From NCBI GenBank assembly GCA_964638865.1, contig CAZXBG010000113.1, positions 1 through 13,606 of the forward strand: DNA of 13,606 bases, given 5' to 3'. Shown one piece after another: positions 1 to 6,657 of the stretch. The translations under genes and the position numbers were made by a program. Position 1 is the stretch's first letter; every line of letters begins with the position of its first letter. The notes beneath the pieces are model-generated. The model had not been told where the DNA came from. It searched no databases and saw only the letters and a list, made by a program, of their open reading frames with translations. The DNA comes from UBA7236 sp964638865. Lineage in GTDB: Bacteria > Bacteroidota > Bacteroidia > Chitinophagales > BACL12.

Positions 1-38
1 AAATCGTAGAGACGCAATGCATTGCGTCTCTACGATTT
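1..38. repeat. 38-bp perfect palindrome
   Basis: The first 38 bases equal their own reverse complement; each arm reads AAATCGTAGAGACGCAATG. The core GTAGAGACGC...GCGTCTCTAC resembles a short palindromic element that I recall as scattered between genes in Bacteroidota and Cyanobacteria; the recall is not checked. It lies downstream of the hydroxylase gene and would fold into a very stable hairpin in RNA from either strand, so it could end or protect that transcript. It may extend left of the window. Confidence 0.85.
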
Positions 39-70
39 AAAAAAATTTAATCAGCCGTAACTTCTATTTT

Positions 71-166
71 CACTCAGAAAATTTACTTCCTTTTCAACCA
101 GAAAATTTGCTTCCTTTCCATCAAAAAAATGCACTTCCTTTTCAATCAGAAAATTTACTTCCTTTT
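71..166. repeat. 24-bp tandem repeat, four copies, overlapping a gene 3' end
   Basis: Four 24-bp units (71-94, 95-118, 119-142, 143-166) share the plus-strand pattern CAnYCAGAAAATTTrCTTCC followed by TTTT; the third unit is the most diverged. The rightmost unit encodes the last residues (KGSKFSD) and most of the stop of the minus-strand hydroxylase gene. The other units lie beyond the stop and keep its frame, each reading as a KGS-type heptapeptide or shorter, then TGA. This looks like serial duplication of the 3' end of the gene. Confidence 0.85.
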
Positions 167-978
167 GGTGCGCGGTACTTTTGAAAAGGGATTTTTAATA
201 AGTTCCCTATTCTGGAATTTTCCTCAGGCAGCATATGCGTATCAATGCCGTACACCAATTTATCTCTGTCGAGTGTTTTGAACGTGCCGAAAATACGATC
301 CCAGATAGAAAAAATATTTCCATAATTAGAATCGGTATAAGGTTGAACAAAATGATGATGTACCTTATGCATATTAGGCGAAACAATTAAATAACTTATT
401 GTTTTATCTAACCACATTGGCAAACAAATATTTGCGTGATTAAATTGTGATAATACTACTGAAATGGATTGATACATAAACACCATCCAAATAGGGGCAC
501 CAATTATTAATACTGCCAATAAAGTAAACCCAAATCTGAATACACTTTCGCCAGGATGGTGGCGATTTGCGGAAGTTGTATCGATTTGCTGATCTGCATG
601 ATGAATGAGATGAAATTTCCACATCCATTTAATTTTATGCTGAATAAAATGTATGCAATAAGCACCGATAAGATCCATTAATAATAAACCGGCGATTATA
701 GTAAATATTAACGGCAGATTTAGAAGATATAGAATACCGAATTTGTGAAATGTTACCCAGTCAGCTGTTTTAACAATTAAGAAAGCGAGAGAAAAATTTA
801 CCACTATGGTTGTTATGGTAAAAAATATATTGATTCCCGCATGTTTAATCTTTTTATACTCCAAATGAAGCAAAGGAATAAGGTATTCCAGACTATAAAA
901 AAATAATAATCCCCCCCATAAAATAATAGTACGGTGCAGATCGGGGATGGTGGTAAAATATTGTATGATTGTTTGCAT
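142..978 (-). CDS. Fatty acid hydroxylase / sterol desaturase family membrane protein
   Basis: This is an integral membrane di-iron oxygenase of the fatty acid hydroxylase/sterol desaturase superfamily, which uses O2 to hydroxylate or desaturate lipid chains; the substrate cannot be told from sequence. The 278-residue protein has hydrophobic segments near residues 17-37, 47-70, 84-110 and 150-172. The histidine clusters that bind the metals are visible: HFIQH (110-114), HLIHH (123-127), HH at 140-141, H181, and HKVHHH (204-209). Length and spacing fit the family. The ATG at 976-978 sits about 11 bp downstream of a predicted transcription start. The last seven codons come from a 24-bp repeat that continues past the stop, so the C-terminal tail is probably not conserved. 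It is transcribed away from the small gene at 1240. Family assignment is secure; a role in carotenoid, sterol-like or ether-lipid metabolism would be a guess. Confidence 0.9.
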   Translation of the reverse strand: MQTIIQYFTTIPDLHRTIILWGGLLFFYSLEYLIPLLHLEYKKIKHAGINIFFTITTIVVNFSLAFLIVKTADWVTFHKFGILYLLNLPLIFTIIAGLLLMDLIGAYCIHFIQHKIKWMWKFHLIHHADQQIDTTSANRHHPGESVFRFGFTLLAVLIIGAPIWMVFMYQSISVVLSQFNHANICLPMWLDKTISYLIVSPNMHKVHHHFVQPYTDSNYGNIFSIWDRIFGTFKTLDRDKLVYGIDTHMLPEENSRIGNLLKIPFQKYRAPKGSKFSD

Positions 979-995
979 GCCTCGAATTATCGTTA

Positions 996-1003
996 CAAAA
1001 TTA
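996..1003 (-). promoter_or_regulatory. Candidate -7 element for the hydroxylase gene
   Basis: On the minus strand this reads TAATTTTG, a full match to the Bacteroidota -7 consensus TAnnTTTG, 17 bp upstream of the hydroxylase ATG. I see no clear TTG partner about 20 bp further upstream, so the call rests on the -7 element alone. Confidence 0.4.
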
Positions 1004-1189
1004 ATAAAACCTATGCTTTTGAAATACTAAGTTACCTGTGTTTCTATAAACTCTTTGTTTGCAATGCAAGCATTGGCTGGCATTTCCTTACAATCTTAGA
1101 TATTGTTGCGTTCCATTAATTTTCTAAAATCCCTCAAAAACGACTTCCTACAAAAACCCCTGTTTTGTCAAACAGTTCATGAAATACAG

Positions 1190-1223
1190 TTTGCGATGCG
1201 CAAATAAAAATTCCTTACCTTTA
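1190..1223 (+). promoter_or_regulatory. Candidate promoter of the small unrecognised gene
   Basis: TTTG at 1190-1193 and TACCTTTA at 1216-1223 (TAnnTTTG with one mismatch) are 22 bp apart, near the usual Bacteroidota spacing. The ATG follows 17 bp later, giving a very short leader without a Shine-Dalgarno sequence. A small hairpin (CTGTTT/AAACAG, 1160-1175) lies just upstream. Confidence 0.4.
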
Positions 1224-1239
1224 GATTTAAAAACGAACC

Positions 1240-1632
1240 ATGCAACAAACCCAAATTGATCAATTAAAAGAACTGCTACTCCGATTAAAAAATGGTGTTG
1301 GATTTTTCTCCATGCAAACAAATAAATTAGACACAGTAACAAATAAACGATATGCTTGTTTTTGTCAATTTTTAAAAACTGATATCCAGGAACCTGTCCG
1401 ATTTGAAGCCTTGTCGCACCATTTCGATAAAAATGTTGATCCTACCCTCGAAAACAAATTCACAGCCCTTGGATTTACCCTCGAAAAAGGTGAAAACTAC
1501 GTAAAATTTGTCCCCTTCAATTCTGATGCATCCATCCATAACAGCATTTCCGATGTAATCAAAATTTTCGCCGAAATTTATCAGATTGAAACCGGAGCGG
1601 AATTTATTTTTGAAGAGGAAATTGAAGAGTAA
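1240..1632 (+). CDS. Hypothetical protein, 130 residues
   Basis: I do not recognise this family. The product is soluble, with no signal peptide or membrane segment. It starts with an amphipathic helix (residues 1-20, QQTQIDQLKELLLRLKNG), continues through a mixed region with FFSM and a cysteine pair (CFC, about 42-44), and ends in an acidic tail (FEEEIEE). The start is supported by a candidate promoter 17 bp upstream and by the absence of another in-frame ATG nearby. It reads divergently from the hydroxylase gene, and its end faces the minus-strand hydrolase gene at 1767. Length, composition and codon use look like a real gene, but no function can be inferred. It could be a small cytosolic regulator or partner protein; nothing decides this. 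Confidence 0.75.
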   Translation: MQQTQIDQLKELLLRLKNGVGFFSMQTNKLDTVTNKRYACFCQFLKTDIQEPVRFEALSHHFDKNVDPTLENKFTALGFTLEKGENYVKFVPFNSDASIHNSISDVIKIFAEIYQIETGAEFIFEEEIEE

Positions 1633-1766
1633 TCAGAATAGGTGTTGGATTTTTGTAAAATTTCAGTATTATCGACTGGAAATTTCATTTTCGTCATTGA
1701 CATCCTGATAGCCGATACCAACCATCTCTTCCGCCTCCACATTTTGTTTTCCCGATACCCATTTCC

Positions 1767-2684
1767 TTAATAATCCTTCAAAAATTTCTTCACCGTTTTA
1801 TTAAACCGTTTATTTTCCTCTATAAAAGGAAAATGACCCGAATTTTCGAAGGTGATGATGGTTGCATTCGGGAGCGATTCCTTTATTTTTTGATCTGCTT
1901 CAGGAACAACAATGTCGCAGCTTCCGTGTATTATTAAAACCGGAACCTTTATAACAGATAGTTTAGGATAATAGTTATACCCTTTCATGTCGGCCATAAG
2001 GCCTGAAAGAGAAAGTGACGCCACTAAATAATTGTCAGGTAATTTCGGATCGAATTTTTCCATTTTTGTAGTATCACAAAAAACCTGTTTGAACGACAAC
2101 ATCATTAATGCATTTACCGTTGCCATCTCCCCTTTTTGAAATGCCGGAGCTGCGATAAGTTGTGCGCGTTTTAAACTATCAGCACTCGTAGTTTTTTCTA
2201 TTCCAACCTGATTTGATTGCATAGCCAATTTAGCGCTCAGCGGAATCGGACTGCAATAAATAATAACATTTAATTTATCAGGATGATCAATTGCATATTG
2301 AGTTGCAGGAAGTGCGCCCCAGGAATGACAAAGGATATTTAGTTTTTCAATTCCAAATGCTATTCTTATTGCTTCAATATCTTCGGAAAAAGTTTTCAGC
2401 GTCATAAATGCTTTAACATTTAACGCCGATTGTCCTGCAGAGCGCTGGTCATAAAATATTAATTGATATTTTTTTGCCAGAGACTCCAGGTGTGGTAAAA
2501 AATAATTGTGATTGAGTCCGGGACCTCCATGCACTATTAAAAGCGGCTCTCCCTCACCTATTACTTTAAAGTAGAGCTGCGTGCCATTTATATCTTTAAG
2601 CCCCTCAAAAGTAACTTTTTGAGAAAAAACAGAGTTTTGAAAAAGTATAAAGAAACCGAGAATGACCGAATAATGCAATTTCAT
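1767..2684 (-). CDS. Exported alpha/beta hydrolase, proline iminopeptidase-like (S33)
   Basis: This serine hydrolase resembles the proline iminopeptidases of family S33, which remove N-terminal proline from peptides; related members act on other esters or amides. The 305-residue protein has a signal peptide (hydrophobic stretch about 5-19, likely cleavage near SVFS/QK, no lipobox cysteine), so it is probably periplasmic. It shows the oxyanion motif HGGPG (52-56), DQRSAGQS (79-86), the nucleophile elbow CHSWG with Ser121, Asp257 in HGSCD and His284 in NSGHF. The elbow has Cys where most S33 enzymes have Gly. The ATG at 2682-2684 is chosen because AGGAGGT lies 6 bases upstream and the signal peptide begins there; the longer in-frame opening up to 2846 overlaps the preceding gene. 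Its ribosome site lies inside a terminator-like hairpin. Confidence 0.88.
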   Translation of the reverse strand: MKLHYSVILGFFILFQNSVFSQKVTFEGLKDINGTQLYFKVIGEGEPLLIVHGGPGLNHNYFLPHLESLAKKYQLIFYDQRSAGQSALNVKAFMTLKTFSEDIEAIRIAFGIEKLNILCHSWGALPATQYAIDHPDKLNVIIYCSPIPLSAKLAMQSNQVGIEKTTSADSLKRAQLIAAPAFQKGEMATVNALMMLSFKQVFCDTTKMEKFDPKLPDNYLVASLSLSGLMADMKGYNYYPKLSVIKVPVLIIHGSCDIVVPEADQKIKESLPNATIITFENSGHFPFIEENKRFNKTVKKFLKDY

Positions 2685-2690
2685 AAAAAA

Positions 2691-2715
2691 ACCTCCTTGT
2701 TTTTGACAAGAAGGT
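2691..2715 (-). terminator. Terminator-like hairpin containing the Shine-Dalgarno of the next gene
   Basis: In minus-strand RNA, ACCUUCUUG (2715-2707) pairs with CAAGGAGGU (2699-2691) across a 7-base loop, giving 9 bp with one G-U. Seven Us follow directly (one of them the last stem base), then A and the ATG of the hydrolase gene. It begins 19 bases after the stop of the metallo-beta-lactamase/rhodanese gene, a typical place for an intrinsic terminator. The 3' arm is also the AGGAGG ribosome site of the hydrolase gene, so the fold would hide it. Confidence 0.7.
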
Positions 2716-2743
2716 AAAATTAAGGTTCTTTTAGTTAAACCAA
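2715..2743 (-). promoter_or_regulatory. Candidate internal promoter for the exported hydrolase
   Basis: On the minus strand, TTG (2743-2741) is followed after 18 bp by TAATTTTA (2722-2715), a TAnnTTTG element with one mismatch. Initiation a few bases downstream would fall inside the 5' arm of the hairpin, so these transcripts would carry a broken hairpin and a free ribosome site. It overlaps the end of the preceding gene. Confidence 0.35.
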
Positions 2744-4123
2744 TTCTCTTTGTTGAACCAGTTCGGGTTTTTCTTTTAATATCGCATTTATTCCACCCTG
2801 CACATTTATCACATTTTTTATTCCTTCGCGTTTCAGAATGGAACAAGCCATCATACTTCTATATCCACCTGCACAGTACAGGATATATTTATTTTTCGAA
2901 TTAATAACATCCATTTGACTTTGCAACGCATTTAAAGGTATATGATGTGCTTCTACTACGATATTTTTCTCCACTTCCGCAGGGCGACGCACATCCAATA
3001 AAGCATATTTGCCGGTATCCATCAATTCAGCCATTTCCTCAACGGTGATATTTTTAATATTTTCGGTTATATTTTTTTCTTTCTTCCATTGATCTATTCC
3101 TCCATTTAAATATCCGATCACATTTTCATATCCAATTCGAGCGAGCCGTGTAATTGCCTCTATTTCTTTACCTTTTTCTGTGATCAGGATCAAAGGTTTA
3201 TTAAATTCAAGTAATGTTCCTGCCCATAATGCAAACTCACCATTTAATCCAATATTAATTGAGGTAGGAATAAAACACTTAGCAAAATCTTCACTGCTCC
3301 TCGTATCCAATAAAAGAGCACCTTCGGCAGTTTCAATGGTTAATTCTTCACAACTCAATGGTTTTAATGAACGTTCCAAAACTTTTTCAAACGTATCGTA
3401 ACCCACTACATTTATTTTTGCGTCTTTAAAAAAGTAAGCAGGAACAGCAGGTTGATCTGCGCATACTTTTTTAATAAATGTTTCCTTTTCCTCAATTTTC
3501 AATGCGTAATTAGTAGCTTTTTGAATTGCGATTGTAGAAGCAGTTTCTGTGGAAAGATTTTTTCCGCACGCACTACCTGCACCATGTCCCGGATATACAA
3601 TGGTATGATCAGGCAATACTTTTATTTTTTTATTAAGCGATTCGAATAACATACCGGCAAGTACTTCTGCATCAAGATTTCCACTTAAAAGATCAGGTCT
3701 TCCAACATCTCCAATAAATAATGTATCCCCGCTAAATAAACTGTGCACTTGATTTGTTTCATCAAATAATAAATAACAACTTGATTCTACTGTATGGCCC
3801 GGTGTGTGTAATAACATTACTTTAATTTTTCCAAGGTCTATAACATCATAATCTCTTAAAATTGCAGCGGGATAATCAGGCTGAGCACCTGGTCCATAAA
3901 CGATAACCGCACCTGTTTTACGGGCAAGTTCCAAATGACCTGAAACAAAATCTGCATGAAAATGCGTCTCCAATACAAAACGAATTTTTGCATTTCTTGA
4001 CGCTGCCAATTCAATATAGGGTTCCGGGTCACGAAGCGGATCAATAATCAACGCCTCCCCCTCACTCTCGATATAATACGCTGCTTGTGCTAAACAGTTG
4101 GTATAAATTTGTTGGATATACAT
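2735..4123 (-). CDS. Persulfide dioxygenase-like MBL protein with two rhodanese domains
   Basis: The N-terminal half is a metallo-beta-lactamase fold of the ETHE1/glyoxalase II type; such proteins oxidise glutathione or other persulfides to sulfite in sulfide detoxification. Metal-site residues seen are H54, H56 and D58 (THFHADF), H110 (TPGHT), D133 (SGDTLF) and H180 (YPGHG). Phe59 replaces the usual second His of HxHxDH, which fits a single-iron enzyme. Two rhodanese domains follow, at about 255-350 and 355-455. The second has an active-site loop with Cys417 (CAGGYR). The first has TEKGKE at that place and no cysteine, so it is probably non-catalytic. The start chosen is the ATG at 4121-4123 (MYIQQIYTNCLAQ), which matches how the family begins; a TTG at 4147 would add eight residues. 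The gap to hpd is 26 bases, suggesting co-transcription. Sulfide handling is a family-based inference. Confidence 0.88.
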   Translation of the reverse strand: MYIQQIYTNCLAQAAYYIESEGEALIIDPLRDPEPYIELAASRNAKIRFVLETHFHADFVSGHLELARKTGAVIVYGPGAQPDYPAAILRDYDVIDLGKIKVMLLHTPGHTVESSCYLLFDETNQVHSLFSGDTLFIGDVGRPDLLSGNLDAEVLAGMLFESLNKKIKVLPDHTIVYPGHGAGSACGKNLSTETASTIAIQKATNYALKIEEKETFIKKVCADQPAVPAYFFKDAKINVVGYDTFEKVLERSLKPLSCEELTIETAEGALLLDTRSSEDFAKCFIPTSINIGLNGEFALWAGTLLEFNKPLILITEKGKEIEAITRLARIGYENVIGYLNGGIDQWKKEKNITENIKNITVEEMAELMDTGKYALLDVRRPAEVEKNIVVEAHHIPLNALQSQMDVINSKNKYILYCAGGYRSMMACSILKREGIKNVINVQGGINAILKEKPELVQQRELV

Positions 4124-4149
4124 ACTATAAATTTTATTTTCATTCAAAA

Positions 4150-5292
4150 TTAAAGTGTTCCTCTTTTTCGCTGTTCCTCTTCAATACTTTCGAATAAAGC
4201 CTGGAAATTTCCTCTGCCAAAAGACTTTGCACCGCAGCGTTCAATTATTTCAAAAAACATGGTCGGACGATCTTCCACAGGTTTGGTGAATATCTGCAAT
4301 AAATATCCTTCCTCATCTCTGTCCACCATTATTCCCAGATTTTTTAATAATTCAAGATCTTCTTTTATCTCCCCTACTCTGTCTTTAACAGTATCATAAT
4401 AAGTTCCGGGAACGAATAAAAATTCCACACCGCGTTTGCGTAATTCACCAACGGTAAAAATAATATCATCGGTTGCAACTGCAATATGCTGACAACCTTC
4501 TCCTTCGTAAAAATCGAGATATTCTTCCACCTGCGATTTCTTTTTTCCCTGTGCGGGTTCGTTGATCGGGAATTTAATTCGCATATTACCATTTACCATC
4601 ACTTTGCTCATTAATGCGGTGAATTCAGTGGAAATATCTTTATCATCAAAAGTGATCAGGTTTTTAAATCCTAAAACCTTTTCATAAAATTCCGCCCAAA
4701 AATTCATTCTTCCTAAACCTACATTACCTACACAATGGTCAACATACTCAAGTCCGGTTGCCGGAGGATTGTATTCACTTTCCCATTTAACAAAACCAGG
4801 AAGAAAAATTCCATTATAATCTTTGCGATCTACAAATAGATGGACTACTTCGCCATATGTTTTAATTCCGGAAATAACTACTGTTCCATTCTCATCGTTT
4901 TTCGAAAATGGAAATATAAAAGGTTCTGCACCTCGATGAGTTGTTTGATCAAAAGAATATTTTGCATCATCCACTATAAATGCTATTACTTTAACTCCAT
5001 CACCATGTTTTTTAACATGATCGGCAATTAAAGAATTTGAATTATAAGGAGTAGTGAGCACAAGCGTGATTTTACCCTGACGCAATACATAACTCGCACA
5101 TTCTTTATTGCCCGTTTCCAATCCTGAATAGGCCAATGATTGAAATCCAAAGGCAGTCTTATAAAAATGTGCCGATTGTTTTGCATTGCCAACATACAAT
5201 TCAATAAAATCAGTACCCATCAATGGCAGAAAATCTTCCGATATTGCCTCGATCTGTTTTATTTCCTTTTTCTCTAATAACAAATTTTCCAT
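4150..5292 (-). CDS. hpd: 4-hydroxyphenylpyruvate dioxygenase
   Basis: This cytosolic non-heme iron enzyme converts 4-hydroxyphenylpyruvate and O2 to homogentisate and CO2, the second step of tyrosine breakdown. The 380-residue length is normal. Two vicinal-oxygen-chelate domains are seen: the N-terminal one around 27-155 (GTDFIELYVGNAKQSAHFY) and the catalytic one around 182-350. The iron ligands are His186 (YVDHCVGNV), His269 (CQHIAVATDDI) and Glu348 (MFFEIIER). The C-terminal helix with GFGxGNFxALFESIE-like sequence (here SFGRGNFQALFESIE, 357-371) is typical and covers the active site. The gene follows hmgA after 43 bases on the same strand, and hmgA acts on its product, so one operon is very likely. 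The ATG at 5290-5292 has an AT-rich leader with no Shine-Dalgarno, as is common in Bacteroidota. Confidence 0.96.
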   Translation of the reverse strand: MENLLLEKKEIKQIEAISEDFLPLMGTDFIELYVGNAKQSAHFYKTAFGFQSLAYSGLETGNKECASYVLRQGKITLVLTTPYNSNSLIADHVKKHGDGVKVIAFIVDDAKYSFDQTTHRGAEPFIFPFSKNDENGTVVISGIKTYGEVVHLFVDRKDYNGIFLPGFVKWESEYNPPATGLEYVDHCVGNVGLGRMNFWAEFYEKVLGFKNLITFDDKDISTEFTALMSKVMVNGNMRIKFPINEPAQGKKKSQVEEYLDFYEGEGCQHIAVATDDIIFTVGELRKRGVEFLFVPGTYYDTVKDRVGEIKEDLELLKNLGIMVDRDEEGYLLQIFTKPVEDRPTMFFEIIERCGAKSFGRGNFQALFESIEEEQRKRGTL

Positions 5293-5335
5293 ATTAAAAA
5301 ATTTAAGTTCTTTTTAAAATTAAATGAACCAATTC

Positions 5336-6514
5336 TCAATTCTCCACTCTCAATCCTTCTCTTTTTGCCCAGGATAGATAATAATCGTCTACTTCCAATT
5401 CTAACGCAGCTTGCGTTATCATTACCGGTTTAAAAGGGTCTATCATTACGGCTAATTCCTGCGTTTCTTTTTGACCAATGCTGCGTTCAATAGCGCCTGG
5501 GTGTGGGCCGTGTGGAATACCGGCAGGATGTAATGTAAATTGTCCCGGTTTAATATTATTTCTGCTCATAAAATTTCCTTCTACATAATATAATATTTCA
5601 TCAGAATCGATATTGCTGTGGTGATAAGGTGCAGGAATTGCCTGCGGATGATAATCATACATTCGCGGAACAAAAGAACATACCACAAAATTATTTCCTT
5701 CAAAATTTTGATGAATTGGCGGCGGCATATGTATACGACCGGTCAAAGGTTCGAAGTTGTGAATATTAAATGCATAGGGATAATGATATCCATCCCAACC
5801 AATTACATCAAATGGATGATTTGCATAGGTGTAGGGAAATATTTGTCCTTTCTTTTTGATCATGATCTCAAATTCTCCTTCCTCATCAAATGTTTTTAAA
5901 TTTTGTGGCCGTTTGATATCACGTTCACAAAAAGGAGAGTGCTCCAATAATTGTCCGAATTCATTTCTATATCTTTTCGGGGTAACAACGGGACTAAATG
6001 ATTCAATAAATAATAATCTGTTATCAACTGTTTCAAATTCCAATTTATAAACTGTTCCTCTTGGAATAATTAAATAATCATGCGACTCAAATTCCACATC
6101 TCCAAACATAGTTGTAAGTACACCCTCTCCTTTGTGCACAAATATCAATTCATCGGCATCTGCGTTCTTAAAAAAGTAATCGGAAGTTTGCGCAGGAGAT
6201 GCAAGCCCGATATGTAAATCATTATTTACAAATAATACTTTTCTGCTTTGAATATAATCCTCTTCTGATGGAATATCAAAGCCGTTAAAACTCAGCTGTT
6301 TTAAATTATTTTCAATAGCAATTTTTGGTTGTATATTATATGGTTTTTTCGTTTTTATAACCATGGTTGGCGGATAAATATGATAAACCAATGACGACAA
6401 ACTGCTGAAACCTTGCGTTCCTACAAGTTCTTCATTATACAGACCACCTTCTGGATTACGGAATACAATATGGCGTTTAGAAGGAATCTTACCGAGTTGT
6501 TGATAGATAGGCAT
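5336..6514 (-). CDS. hmgA: Homogentisate 1,2-dioxygenase
   Basis: This cupin-fold iron enzyme opens the ring of homogentisate to give maleylacetoacetate, the step after Hpd. At 392 residues it is shorter than the human enzyme but usual for bacterial forms. The most diagnostic stretch is residues 233-310: HPFDVIGWDGYHYPYAFN, then HMPPPIHQ, then PAPYHHSNIDSDEILYYVEG. Likely iron ligands are His298 or His299, Glu306, and His335 in HPAGIPHGPHPG. The His-to-Glu spacing is not identical to the human HxxxxxE, so which residues bind is not certain. No maleylacetoacetate isomerase or fumarylacetoacetase gene lies in the window, so the pathway must be finished elsewhere. It is the first gene of the hmgA-hpd run, with a candidate -7 element at 6532-6539 and a regulator dyad at 6563-6574. 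Confidence 0.93.
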   Translation of the reverse strand: MPIYQQLGKIPSKRHIVFRNPEGGLYNEELVGTQGFSSLSSLVYHIYPPTMVIKTKKPYNIQPKIAIENNLKQLSFNGFDIPSEEDYIQSRKVLFVNNDLHIGLASPAQTSDYFFKNADADELIFVHKGEGVLTTMFGDVEFESHDYLIIPRGTVYKLEFETVDNRLLFIESFSPVVTPKRYRNEFGQLLEHSPFCERDIKRPQNLKTFDEEGEFEIMIKKKGQIFPYTYANHPFDVIGWDGYHYPYAFNIHNFEPLTGRIHMPPPIHQNFEGNNFVVCSFVPRMYDYHPQAIPAPYHHSNIDSDEILYYVEGNFMSRNNIKPGQFTLHPAGIPHGPHPGAIERSIGQKETQELAVMIDPFKPVMITQAALELEVDDYYLSWAKREGLRVEN

Positions 6515-6531
6515 AACAAAATATTGAATTA

Positions 6532-6539
6532 CAAATTTA
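6532..6539 (-). promoter_or_regulatory. Candidate -7 element of hmgA
   Basis: The minus strand reads TAAATTTG, a full match to TAnnTTTG, 17 bp upstream of the hmgA ATG. The -33 region has no good TTG, which would suit a promoter needing an activator. Predicted start is near 6525. Confidence 0.45.
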
Positions 6540-6562
6540 AATTTTTAGAGGTATAATTGAAG

Positions 6563-6590
6563 TGACATATGTCATTTCTTCGAGTGACAT
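6563..6590. promoter_or_regulatory. Crp/Fnr-like dyad operator upstream of hmgA, with an extra half-site
   Basis: TGACATATGTCA at 6563-6574 is a perfect 12-bp palindrome with the TGAC-N4-GTCA layout used by many Crp/Fnr family regulators. A further TGACAT (6585-6590) lies exactly 22 bp from the first arm, two helical turns. The dyad centre (6568.5) is about 43 bp upstream of the predicted hmgA start, the usual place for a class II activator. Which regulator binds is unknown. Confidence 0.45.
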
Positions 6591-6657
6591 TTACTAATCA
6601 ATTTCCGGTTTACTGCAAATCGATTTTGAAGTAAAGAACATAACCAACAAAAATCTT

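Noticed and set aside
1155..1175. AAAACAGGGGTTTT shared, in opposite orientation, with the first repeat unit near 13299-13313
   Set aside because: Only about 14 bases of simple composition agree and the flanks do not, so chance is likely.
2685..2846. Longer N-terminus for the exported hydrolase
   Set aside because: It would overlap the end of the preceding gene, has a non-protein-like Lys/Arg/Thr-rich composition, and bypasses a strong Shine-Dalgarno sequence followed by a signal peptide.
4124..4147. TTG start for the MBL-rhodanese protein
   Set aside because: The family begins at MYIQQIYT-like sequence, and an ATG is available there.
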